Below, piece by piece: positions 25,853 to 34,114 of a stretch of 43,736 bases of DNA (its first letter is position 1; every line of letters starts with the position of its first letter). The DNA is from an uncultured Prevotellaceae bacterium (GTDB lineage: Bacteria; Bacteroidota; Bacteroidia; Bacteroidales; Bacteroidaceae), in assembly GCA_902774925.1 (NCBI GenBank), contig CACYKE010000022.1:1-43736 (forward strand). Direction: 5' to 3'. The notes beneath the pieces are model-generated. The model was not told the DNA's origin. It saw only the letters and a list, made by a program, of their open reading frames with translations, and made no database searches. The translations under genes and the position numbers were made by a program.

Positions 25853-28800
25853 TTAATCAATTACCTCTGCCTCTACCACCTCTATCTCCGGTTGAACGGG
25901 GAGCGTGATGAAGAAGATGGTACCACCGCCAGGATTGTCCTCCAGACGGATACTGCCACCATGGGCCACAACGATATCCTTCACGGTGTCGAGGCCGATA
26001 CCACCATCGTTGACAATGGGGTCGAAGGCCGTTGCCTTGTATTCATCCTTGATACCGATACCGTTGTCGGCCACCTGAATTTCTGCCTTGTCATTACCGG
26101 AACGAGCCACACCAACGCTGATAGCCACAGGCGGATGAGCCGTAAACTTCACGGAATTACGGAACAGGATTTCAAACACCTCTGTCAGTTTCGCTTCGTC
26201 AAAGTCTGCCGTCAATTCGTCCACAGCCGACAGGAAGCTGATCTTCACCTTCTTTACCGGATCGGGCGACTTATAATTTTCGCAGAGGTGGCGGATGAAG
26301 AATACCAAGTCACCGGCAGCAGGATTCAGCGTGATGTCCTCACGTTCGGGTTCAGCCGTCTGATCCTCCTTCTGGCTGGCCATCTTCATGCGCATATCGT
26401 TCATCCACTGCTGTTGTTCCAAGTCGCGCGCAGCAGTCTCTACCTGCACACGACGCTCGTGACGCTTTAGGAACCTCTTGCGCCACAGGAAGGCCACAGC
26501 AGCGATAATCAGCATATAGAGAAGTATCATCCAACGCGTACGCCAAAATGACGGACGGATGGTAATGTCGAGCGTAGCTTCTTCCTCACCCATCGTACCA
26601 TCGTCGTTCAACATGCGTACATGGAGGGTGTAACTGCCCGCACGCAGCGAGTTATAGGTGATGTTCGGATTCAGTTCCGACGTCCTTACCCAGTTTTCGT
26701 TGAAACCCTCCAGACGATAGACGAAACGCTTGCCGTTGTTCACGATACCGGCATCACTGGCCAACTGTATGGTAAACTGGTCGTCGTAATTCAACGTTAT
26801 CTCGCGACACTCGTCCAAGGCTTCATCAAGGATAAGTCGTCCGTCTATCTCGCGACCTACAGGCACATCGGCATCAAACAGCTGCAGTCCGCTAAAAATA
26901 GGACGTTCCTTACTCTTTGTGTCGGTCATCGCCTTTGGATTGATGATGTCAAGACCGCCCTGACCGCCAATCAGTATCTTACCATCGTGCGTCAGACACG
27001 TCGAGCGCTGGTTATACACCGCTTGCTGCAGTCCGTCGCGATTGTTATAGCTGCTGATGTTAAACTGCCACGTACCATCCTCCTGCTTTTGGGGCACGAC
27101 CTTCGACACACCGTGGTCGGTGACTATCCAGATGTTATGCTGCTGATCTTCGATGATAGAGCAGACGCTGGAACCGAACAGTCCGTCCTGCATGTCAATC
27201 AGCCGAACAGTCTTGTACTTCTGGTCGAAGACAAGCACTCCGCAGAACGAGCCCTGCCAGATGAAACCACGCGAGTCCTCCATCACCGATACGGTATTAC
27301 CCGACTGCGACGGGAACCGCTCATAGTCTGGTATTTCGCGCGGACACAACTGACCCGTTACGGGATTCACGAAACACCAATACCAGCTGGTACCCATCAT
27401 CAGCCAGCCCTTCTTAATCCACGTGGCAGAAGTAACGTAGTTGGCATTGATCTTGGTGTTACTGGTGTCCCAAGTGCGGAACTTACCCGTCTTCAGGTCG
27501 AGCATCTGGATACCGGAACCCAACGTACCAATCCAGATGCGGTGCCACTTGTCCTCAGTGACACTCCAGACATTATCAGTGGCAATACCGCCAGACTCAC
27601 CCGTATAGTGATAGTTGATGATGGTCGCCTCACCGTTGTCGTTCTTGGGGATACAGCGCGTCAGACCGCTGTTGTAGCCGCCAAACCAAACGCTGCCATC
27701 GCTGGCGGTGTAGGTTCCTACCATGATATTGCCAAACATCGGACTATTTTCCTTTGTATAATGGGCTACGGTCTCCTGTATCTTCGGATTATAGACAAAG
27801 ATACCGCGGTCGTTCGAACCCAGCCAGTAATTACCGAAACGGTCCTCAGTGACGGCGTTGATGTCACCCAGCTCCAGATTCATCATGCTGGCCGAAGCCT
27901 CCTTATACATATTCACACCGTTCTTGTACGTGCCTATCCATACCAGTCCCTGATTGTCCATATAGATATAGCGCAGGGTGTTTTCGCTGAGCGACGATTC
28001 GTCGAACTTGTTGTTCAGGAACTGACGCATCTCATGGTTCTTCAGGTCGAATATCAACAGTCCTTCATGGTCAGTAGCCAACCAGATATGTCCCTTCGCA
28101 TCCACCTTCAGGTCCCATACCTGCAAGTCGTCAGGCACATTCTCTATCTGGTATTCGCGGAACAGCGTCGAATAGCCGATACGCCACTGGCCGTCCTTGT
28201 CTACGCGCACATAGGTATTGTTTTCTGCCGACACCCAGATGTTACGGTCGTTGTCCACACACAGGTGGTACTCCTTGTTCTCAGGAGAGCCGTGGTCACG
28301 CATCCACTTGTCGTCATACATCTTCTTACCCTTCTCACCGTCGAAACAAACCAATTCGCCGTTCGACGTAACCATCATCACACCGTCGTCACAGGTGGAA
28401 TAGGCCGTGAAATTATACGTGGGATTCAGCTCGTTATCACCGTAGCCGAGGTTAAAGTGGGTGACCTTCTTAGTATTGGGGTTATAATAGTAAAGTCCCT
28501 CATCGTAGAACTTCACCCAGAAATTCTTCTTCGCGTCGATATACAGCTGCTCGACACCTTTATTGAAACCGAAATATTTCTCGAGTTCCTTCGAGGTGTT
28601 ACGTTCAAACTTTTCCGTCACGGGGTCATACACACTATAGTGCATACCCTGATGGAGCCAGAGCTTACCGTCGAAGCTCTCCATAATCTCCGACGTGTTA
28701 TTGTCGCGCATAGTAGTAGTATCGCGCGTGTTGGCGTAGAACGTCTTCACACGATAGCCATCATAGCGGTTCAGTCCGTACATCGTGCCGATCCATACGT

Positions 28801-29974
28801 AACCCTTCGAGTCGCGGAACGTACAGTTCACCTGCGAGTTCGAGAGTCCGTTACGCGTATCCAGCCTGCGGAACTTCATGTCGGGAATGGCAGCCTGAAT
28901 GGCCATCGGAATCATCAGCAGGAATGCCAACACTATCAACGCCTTCTTCAGCAGCGACTTCGATGACGTCTCGCGGATGACCAGTCGCTGGGGCACCTTC
29001 TCTTTATATACCTTCGTGTCACCCTGGATATTCTTTAGCAACAGCTGACAGGCGCGGACACCCATCTGGTGCGACTGGTCCTCAATAGCCGACAGGCGCG
29101 GCGTGACATAGTTTGCATGCACATCGTCCGTAAACCCTATCAGTGCCACGTCCTGAGGAATACGCAGGCCACAGTTCTTGATAGCCGTAAAGGCCGCAAA
29201 AGTGATGATGTCGTTGAATGCTAGGATGGCATCCGGACGGTGGTCGCTATCCAACAGCTGCTCCGTATTACTCAAAGCCGTCTGGTAGTCTATCTTGTCA
29301 CACACCACCAAATTACGATCTATTGCTATCTTGTTGTCGCGCAACGCCTCCAGATAGCCGTGCTTACGTCTCACAACCATATCGAGATGGTTCGGACCAC
29401 CCACGAACGCTATCTTCCGACTGCCCGTCTCTATCAGGTGCTGCGTAGCCATATATGCCGCCTCGTCGCCGTTGGCTGTCACGCTGGAGAACCTATCTGT
29501 CAGACACGTACGACCAAAAAACACCAGGGGGATACCCATCTCGGCAATCTCCTCAAAATGGTGATAGTCCCGCGTCGTCTGCGCCAGACAGGCAATGATA
29601 CCCTCCACATGCAGTCCGATGAAGTTGTCCACCGCCATCGCCTCGTCCTCCACTCTTTCGTGACTATTGACACAGAGCACGCTGTACCCTGCCTTACGAG
29701 CCTCATCCTCTATGCCGTCCAACACGGCAGCATAATAATGCGTCACAAGGTTAGGCACAACGACGCCAATCATCTTCGGCGCCTCCTTACGCAGACTCTG
29801 GGCAAAGGGATTCGGACGGTAGTTCAGCTTCTTGGCCAGATCCTTCACGCGCTGTTGCATCTCCTTGCCGATTTCCGGAGAACTGCGCAATGCACGACTG
29901 ACGGTTGCTATACTGACACCCAGTTCGCGTGCCAAATCCTTCAACGAAGTCCGATGTTGTTTATTATTAGCCAT
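25853..29974 (-). CDS. Membrane-spanning LacI repressor fused to sensor propeller and kinase-like ATPase
   Basis: The 1,373-residue single frame has, in order: a LacI helix-turn-helix (about 9-55, TSLKDLARELGVSIATVSRA), a full periplasmic-binding-protein-like effector domain (67-337, ending QRLVIRETS), a hydrophobic helix (343-362, KKALIVLAFLLMIPMAIQAA), a reg_prop sensor propeller as in hybrid two-component systems (GYVWIGTMYGLNRYDG, GLVWIGTYKNG), a Y_Y_Y domain, a second helix (about 1148-1165) and a HATPase (FRNSVKFT, ADNGIGIKD, GGIGLD). The phospho-accepting HisKA, receiver and AraC domains of a hybrid system are absent. The start at 29974 lies after the promoter; a longer frame to 30037 does not. 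Predicted topology puts DNA-binding and ATPase parts in the cytoplasm and the propeller in the periplasm. It heads the operon with GH31, kinase and rfbC. Confidence 0.88.
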   Translation of the reverse strand: MANNKQHRTSLKDLARELGVSIATVSRALRSSPEIGKEMQQRVKDLAKKLNYRPNPFAQSLRKEAPKMIGVVVPNLVTHYYAAVLDGIEDEARKAGYSVLCVNSHERVEDEAMAVDNFIGLHVEGIIACLAQTTRDYHHFEEIAEMGIPLVFFGRTCLTDRFSSVTANGDEAAYMATQHLIETGSRKIAFVGGPNHLDMVVRRKHGYLEALRDNKIAIDRNLVVCDKIDYQTALSNTEQLLDSDHRPDAILAFNDIITFAAFTAIKNCGLRIPQDVALIGFTDDVHANYVTPRLSAIEDQSHQMGVRACQLLLKNIQGDTKVYKEKVPQRLVIRETSSKSLLKKALIVLAFLLMIPMAIQAAIPDMKFRRLDTRNGLSNSQVNCTFRDSKGYVWIGTMYGLNRYDGYRVKTFYANTRDTTTMRDNNTSEIMESFDGKLWLHQGMHYSVYDPVTEKFERNTSKELEKYFGFNKGVEQLYIDAKKNFWVKFYDEGLYYYNPNTKKVTHFNLGYGDNELNPTYNFTAYSTCDDGVMMVTSNGELVCFDGEKGKKMYDDKWMRDHGSPENKEYHLCVDNDRNIWVSAENNTYVRVDKDGQWRIGYSTLFREYQIENVPDDLQVWDLKVDAKGHIWLATDHEGLLIFDLKNHEMRQFLNNKFDESSLSENTLRYIYMDNQGLVWIGTYKNGVNMYKEASASMMNLELGDINAVTEDRFGNYWLGSNDRGIFVYNPKIQETVAHYTKENSPMFGNIMVGTYTASDGSVWFGGYNSGLTRCIPKNDNGEATIINYHYTGESGGIATDNVWSVTEDKWHRIWIGTLGSGIQMLDLKTGKFRTWDTSNTKINANYVTSATWIKKGWLMMGTSWYWCFVNPVTGQLCPREIPDYERFPSQSGNTVSVMEDSRGFIWQGSFCGVLVFDQKYKTVRLIDMQDGLFGSSVCSIIEDQQHNIWIVTDHGVSKVVPQKQEDGTWQFNISSYNNRDGLQQAVYNQRSTCLTHDGKILIGGQGGLDIINPKAMTDTKSKERPIFSGLQLFDADVPVGREIDGRLILDEALDECREITLNYDDQFTIQLASDAGIVNNGKRFVYRLEGFNENWVRTSELNPNITYNSLRAGSYTLHVRMLNDDGTMGEEEATLDITIRPSFWRTRWMILLYMLIIAAVAFLWRKRFLKRHERRVQVETAARDLEQQQWMNDMRMKMASQKEDQTAEPEREDITLNPAAGDLVFFIRHLCENYKSPDPVKKVKISFLSAVDELTADFDEAKLTEVFEILFRNSVKFTAHPPVAISVGVARSGNDKAEIQVADNGIGIKDEYKATAFDPIVNDGGIGLDTVKDIVVAHGGSIRLEDNPGGGTIFFITLPVQPEIEVVEAEVID

Positions 29975-30006
29975 AGCAGTTATTTTACGTTTTCGGGTTT
30001 TGTCTG

Positions 30007-30048
30007 CAAAGTTACGTAAAATCCTGCAAACTCGCAAACGTTTACGTC
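30007..30048 (-). promoter_or_regulatory. Promoter and LacI-type operator of the fusion regulator gene
   Basis: TTTG (30038-30035) and TAACTTTG (30014-30007) are 20 bases apart on the minus strand. The -33 box lies inside CGCAAACGTTTACG (30033-30046), a near-perfect palindrome with the central CG of LacI/PurR-family operators. Related ACGT-centred sites are at 29983-29994, 30010-30021 and 30072-30083. The layout suggests negative autoregulation. Confidence 0.6.
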
Positions 30049-30071
30049 TTTTTTTTATCCTTTTTTGATTG

Positions 30072-30098
30072 TTTTACGTAAAATAGTCCGTAACTTTG
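30072..30098 (+). promoter_or_regulatory. Divergent promoter with 12-bp palindrome
   Basis: TAACTTTG (30091-30098) is a consensus -7 element on the plus strand. The perfect palindrome TTTTACGTAAAA (30072-30083) lies in the spacer region just before it. No gene of usual size follows, only the short region described at 30105-30188. Confidence 0.5.
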
Positions 30099-30104
30099 CA
30101 CCTG

Positions 30105-30188
30105 AAAACAGAATGAGTAATGAATAGTTGATAATAAGTTAGTTAGAAAAAGGATTAAGGATGTCGTGATGACATCCTTAATTTTTTT
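30105..30188 (+). ncRNA. Candidate small RNA between divergent promoter and terminator
   Basis: A plus-strand consensus -7 element (30091-30098) is followed after about 50 bases by a strong hairpin with an 11-bp stem and a T-run. The predicted transcript is about 85 bases. It holds only a four-codon open frame (MSNE). The hairpin could instead be only the terminator of the DUF5686 gene, with the -7 element fortuitous. Confidence 0.35.
30155..30188 (+). terminator. Hairpin terminator, possibly bidirectional
   Basis: TTAAGGATGTC (30155-30165) pairs with GACATCCTTAA (30171-30181), loop GTGAT, followed by seven T residues (30182-30188). On the minus strand it lies 15 bases after the DUF5686 stop and is followed by a weaker T-rich stretch. 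Confidence 0.75.
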
Positions 30189-30202
30189 GTCCTTTAAGAG
30201 TC

Positions 30203-32737
30203 CTAGAACATCATGGTGAAGCCGAAGCGGACGCTGTTTTTGTCACTGCGACCGTTGTAGTTCATGCGGCGGACATACTCAATCTGGAAGAAACGGAGGA
30301 TACCACGGACACCGGCAGAGATTTCCCAATAAGGAATGCGGGGGTTCATGACGTAGCAATCGTCGGGGAAATACATGAGGATGTTGCTACCAGCATTCTC
30401 TGGCAGGTAGGGATTGTTCTTGTCAGAGAGTCCGCCCCACAACATCTTGACACCGATGTATTCACGCAGGCGGGCTTTCTGGATAAGTGGGATGCGGTTG
30501 AGGATTTTTCCCTGCATATCCCAGTTGAGGTCGATGCTCCAGAAGCGGTCGTTGAGGAATTCCATGTCGGTAATGAGGTTGAACGTCTGTTTGCGACTGA
30601 AATAGGACACGTTGGCCGCTGGCATGCAGAGCAGTGGGAAGGGCACCTGATTCCACTGTTTTCCGGCACGCGTAAAGAAGTCGATACGTCCCCAGCTGTT
30701 GAGCCAGAGGCGTTTGAAGATGCTGACCTCGGTATAGTTGTAGTGATAGTCGCCACCGAGGAAGTTCTGCAGTCCGACGGTATGGCTGAGGGTGAAGATG
30801 GGTGCCTCGCGATTGACCTTGACACGACGGATCTTGGAATTGGTGTATAGTGCCCCAGGGCTATACTCCAGCTCGGCCTTGAACTCGGTGGTACGGAACT
30901 TGATGTCGGCACCATCGGTGGACGACAGCGGGACGAATTTCATGTTGCCGGCAGCCTCATTCTGTTCAGTGGTCAGACTGAACAGCGACCGTAGTCCCCA
31001 GCGCTGCTCGTATTCGAAGAGCAGCCTCTGACGGTGATAGAACATCATCTTGTCGACCTTGGTCCATCGGAACGACGTGAAGAAATTATCCTTGTCGTAG
31101 TCGGTCATTCTGTTGGACGGCGACATGACGTCGTAGGTCGTCAGAAACGAGATGTTGCGTTTGGGGAATTCCTCAGGCAGGTATTTTTTCTTGTTCAGCG
31201 CCCATGTAATCTGACTGCTGTAATACCAGCGCTTGCTCTTCCAGCCATTGGCCACATAACCTTTCCAGAAGAGACGGGGGAAGAGGTTGGCAGTGGTCTG
31301 TGCACCCAATCTAGTACGCAAGCCATCGATGAAATTGTTGCTGATTGTTGAAATGACAGGACCAATATCTATCTTGCTGTGCTCACTGGTCTCGATGAAA
31401 TTCTCGGTGAGGACCTTCAGACCGGCCAATATCCAACCAAAGCCACCCATGGACTTGATACCTTTTAGGAAATTATCCATCTTCGCCTCGCTGGCCGTCA
31501 GCTCGACCTTTCGCTCCTGTTGCCAGAAGTCGGTACTCTGCAGTTCGGCATCGGGATCCATGACGGTTTTCTCGCGGCCTTTAAACATTTTGTCAGGAAT
31601 CTCCGTAAACTGATAGTCCGACAGTCGCGTGGTACGGATGGCAACGCCCTTCTGGATGAAGTCAAAAAGCACCAGTTCGACCACCATATCATCGACAGTC
31701 AACACCCATTCGCCTGTAGGCAGCTTGGTGAATTCCTGGACGAGTTTCAGGTTTTCTACGAAGTTGACATCACTCCTGTTGGGCAGGATAATCTCGCAAC
31801 GCTTGACCTGATAGCTGGAATCCTTGAGGATGTAGAGGTCGCCACGGAATCCGAAGTCCTGTTGGTTGTTGGGCAGGAAATGGACATGGATGCAGGAGTC
31901 GCGTCCGACTGCCAGCGTGTCCTCGATGTAATAGCGGTAGAAGGAGATAGCTCCGTCGCCAATGGGTGAGGTAAAAGGATGCTGAAGGATGCGTATTTGA
32001 TTGTCGTAAATATTCACATCGGTAAAGATGTCTTTCGAGACGGTATTGACAATGTCGCCCGTTTGGAAGAAATTGGTGACACCCACCGAGCGCTGACCCT
32101 TGATGATAGTCTTCTCGTCGTGAGGATCACGGCGATAGATTTTCTGGGTGACAGTCTCGTCGACACTGGCAGGGAGAATAAGGCGTCCCGTCATTTGACA
32201 CTTCTCAACCTGATCGGTGAGCCAAGGATACTTCGCAAACTTGGGATTGGTGAGCATGTCGGGTTTGACATCGTTCAGTGCCAGCGTGAGTTTCTGGTAC
32301 TTCGTATACTGGTAGTAGTCACGATTGGAAAGGTCCGTTTTTTTCTTATTGGCAATAACCTTCCGCATGAGTTCCACAGCAGGATTGCCCTTACGACGGT
32401 ATTTGCCGCGCTTGGCCTTGACGGTGACTTCGCCCACCGACCGCATATCCTCCTTGAGGACCACCAGCAGACGGTGGCTATTGGGTCCGATGGAGACCGT
32501 CTTGGTCTTATAGCCCACGGCACTGAACGTCAGTTTCTTTCCCACCTGTTTGGTGATGGAGAAATAGCCGCGGTGGTCGGCCATCGTCGTAATTTTCTGT
32601 CCTTTATACTGAACGGTGACGAACCCCAGACTATCGCCAGTCTGGTCGTCAATAACATAACCTGTTATCTTTTCCTGTGCTAGTGACGTCATCACACATG
32701 TCATTACCAGCAATACCAATATCTTAATTCGATTCAT
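30203..32737 (-). CDS. DUF5686 outer-membrane protein with carboxypeptidase-regulatory domain
   Basis: The 844-residue protein has a signal peptide (MTSLAQ). A CarboxypepD_reg-like beta domain (about 22-110, ITGYVIDDQTGDSLGFVTV and DHRGYFSI) precedes DUF5686, a region that looks like a 16-stranded-type outer-membrane barrel, with repeated aromatic strands and the final RSDKNSVRFGFTMMF. The role of the family is not established. Its start overlaps the stop of the kinase gene by 14 bases, so the two are coupled: the kinase probably does not regulate it alone but shares its expression. Confidence 0.85.
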   Translation of the reverse strand: MNRIKILVLLVMTCVMTSLAQEKITGYVIDDQTGDSLGFVTVQYKGQKITTMADHRGYFSITKQVGKKLTFSAVGYKTKTVSIGPNSHRLLVVLKEDMRSVGEVTVKAKRGKYRRKGNPAVELMRKVIANKKKTDLSNRDYYQYTKYQKLTLALNDVKPDMLTNPKFAKYPWLTDQVEKCQMTGRLILPASVDETVTQKIYRRDPHDEKTIIKGQRSVGVTNFFQTGDIVNTVSKDIFTDVNIYDNQIRILQHPFTSPIGDGAISFYRYYIEDTLAVGRDSCIHVHFLPNNQQDFGFRGDLYILKDSSYQVKRCEIILPNRSDVNFVENLKLVQEFTKLPTGEWVLTVDDMVVELVLFDFIQKGVAIRTTRLSDYQFTEIPDKMFKGREKTVMDPDAELQSTDFWQQERKVELTASEAKMDNFLKGIKSMGGFGWILAGLKVLTENFIETSEHSKIDIGPVISTISNNFIDGLRTRLGAQTTANLFPRLFWKGYVANGWKSKRWYYSSQITWALNKKKYLPEEFPKRNISFLTTYDVMSPSNRMTDYDKDNFFTSFRWTKVDKMMFYHRQRLLFEYEQRWGLRSLFSLTTEQNEAAGNMKFVPLSSTDGADIKFRTTEFKAELEYSPGALYTNSKIRRVKVNREAPIFTLSHTVGLQNFLGGDYHYNYTEVSIFKRLWLNSWGRIDFFTRAGKQWNQVPFPLLCMPAANVSYFSRKQTFNLITDMEFLNDRFWSIDLNWDMQGKILNRIPLIQKARLREYIGVKMLWGGLSDKNNPYLPENAGSNILMYFPDDCYVMNPRIPYWEISAGVRGILRFFQIEYVRRMNYNGRSDKNSVRFGFTMMF

Positions 32738-34007
32738 AAACTATTATATCCTTTCCAAGTTCAACCCAGAACGTCGAGCCCTTGCCCAGTTCCGATACGA
32801 CACCCACGCGACCATCGAGCGAAGCAGCCAGACTACGACAGATGCTCAGTCCCAAACCGGAGCCCACTTCAAACTCATCAACCTTGAAGAAACGCTCGAA
32901 GAGCCGTTCGTTACACTTGTCGGCAGCGATTCCTTTACCTGTGTCGCGCACAAAAATGCGAATGACGTCATTGTCCGTCTTACAACCTACAGTGACCAGA
33001 CCGTGGGTGGTATATTTCAGTGCGTTGTCCAAATACTGGTTGACGATTTCCATCAGACGTTCACGGTCGGTATGTAATGTCGGTAGGTGGTTATCATCCT
33101 CTATCTGGAGGATATCACCGTTATTGCGGGCCTTATCATGAAATTTTTCGAACAACTCGTAGAAGACACCTTTCAGGGCGAACGTCTCCTTATTAAGCAT
33201 CGCAGCACCCTTGGCTTCGAGTCGGGACATACTGACAATATTGTCAAGCATGGCGAGCAGTCGCGTATTGTTCTGCTGGATGACATCCACCAGTTTCTGG
33301 CGTTCTGCCTCGTCATTGGCCATCGATAGCACATTACTGAAACCCACAATGGCATTGAGCGGAGTACGGATTTCGTGACTGATGTTCGAGAGGAAAGCCG
33401 ATTTCAGACGGTCGCTCTCCTCAGCATGATAGAGCGCATCCATCAAAGCCGTTTCTATCTCCTTCTGCTGGTCGATACGCATAGTGGTACCGACAATGGT
33501 CTCAGGGACACCATTCAGATTACGCTTCTCGACGGTAAAGAAACTCTCACTCCAATAGGGTTTCTGACTATGTGGAGACATAATCTGATACTGCATATTG
33601 AACTGTTCCGACGCACCATTCATCACGTCATCCATGCCTTTGCGGAAGTCTTCCTGATATTCAGGAAGTATCTGACGGATGATATCCTCCACTTTGCCAC
33701 CAGGAGGCAGAAAAACGGTGTCGCCATAGTCACGGTAATCGCTGTCGAACGATACAACATGGCTGTCGACATCGATGCGCCACACACACAGGTGCATGGC
33801 TTTCAACACCAATTCGTACTCTACGGAAAGCGTTTTCACCTGATCCAGCTGATTGAGTTCTGCCTTCAAGCGACGCGAATGGAACACCTGTCGTACGAGG
33901 TAAATACACAAGGCAATCAGCATGGGGATGCCGATTATCCAGGCGAGAATATCGAGCTGAAACAGCGAATTCACCGCCAAAAACTGTATGACTGTGGTTA
34001 CGGTCAT
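32724..34007 (-). CDS. Sensor histidine kinase with PAS-like domain
   Basis: From the ATG at 34007 the kinase has 427 residues; the longer frame would begin inside the -7 element. One N-terminal membrane helix (WIIGIPMLIALCIYLVRQV) is followed by a PAS-like region (about 60-180), then NISHEIRTPLNAI (His about 210) and a HATPase with YLDNALKYT, VRDTGKGI and GSGLGLSI. The domain makeup is that of a complete, receiver-less kinase. No response regulator lies nearby. It is co-transcribed with DUF5686 and diverges from the methyltransferase operon, the two promoters being about 50 bases apart. Confidence 0.88.
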   Translation of the reverse strand: MTVTTVIQFLAVNSLFQLDILAWIIGIPMLIALCIYLVRQVFHSRRLKAELNQLDQVKTLSVEYELVLKAMHLCVWRIDVDSHVVSFDSDYRDYGDTVFLPPGGKVEDIIRQILPEYQEDFRKGMDDVMNGASEQFNMQYQIMSPHSQKPYWSESFFTVEKRNLNGVPETIVGTTMRIDQQKEIETALMDALYHAEESDRLKSAFLSNISHEIRTPLNAIVGFSNVLSMANDEAERQKLVDVIQQNNTRLLAMLDNIVSMSRLEAKGAAMLNKETFALKGVFYELFEKFHDKARNNGDILQIEDDNHLPTLHTDRERLMEIVNQYLDNALKYTTHGLVTVGCKTDNDVIRIFVRDTGKGIAADKCNERLFERFFKVDEFEVGSGLGLSICRSLAASLDGRVGVVSELGKGSTFWVELGKDIIVYESN

Positions 34008-34031
34008 AGCCGTCTCTTCGCAATTATTGTG

Positions 34032-34039
34032 CAAAATTA
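34032..34039 (-). promoter_or_regulatory. -7 element of the kinase-DUF5686 operon
   Basis: TAATTTTG on the minus strand (34039-34032) matches TAnnTTTG and lies 25 bases before the ATG at 34007. Confidence 0.6.
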
Positions 34040-34083
34040 CATAAAAAAATCGAATTCTACATCATTTATTTAGAAAAATTTCG

Positions 34084-34091
34084 TAACTTTG
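34084..34091 (+). promoter_or_regulatory. -7 element of the methyltransferase-DPP IV-serB operon
   Basis: TAACTTTG (34084-34091) matches TAnnTTTG and lies 23 bases before the ATG at 34115. A T-rich stretch precedes it without an exact TTTG. Confidence 0.65.
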
Positions 34092-34114
34092 CCCCATATT
34101 TATATTATGACATC

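Noticed and set aside
26621-28966. 781-codon open frame on the plus strand
   Set aside because: It is exactly antisense to the sensor propeller of the LacI fusion, has no promoter or recognisable domain, and is explained by the codon bias of the real gene.
25853-30037. Classical hybrid two-component system
   Set aside because: No HisKA histidine, receiver or AraC-type output domain is present, and a LacI domain occupies the N-terminus.
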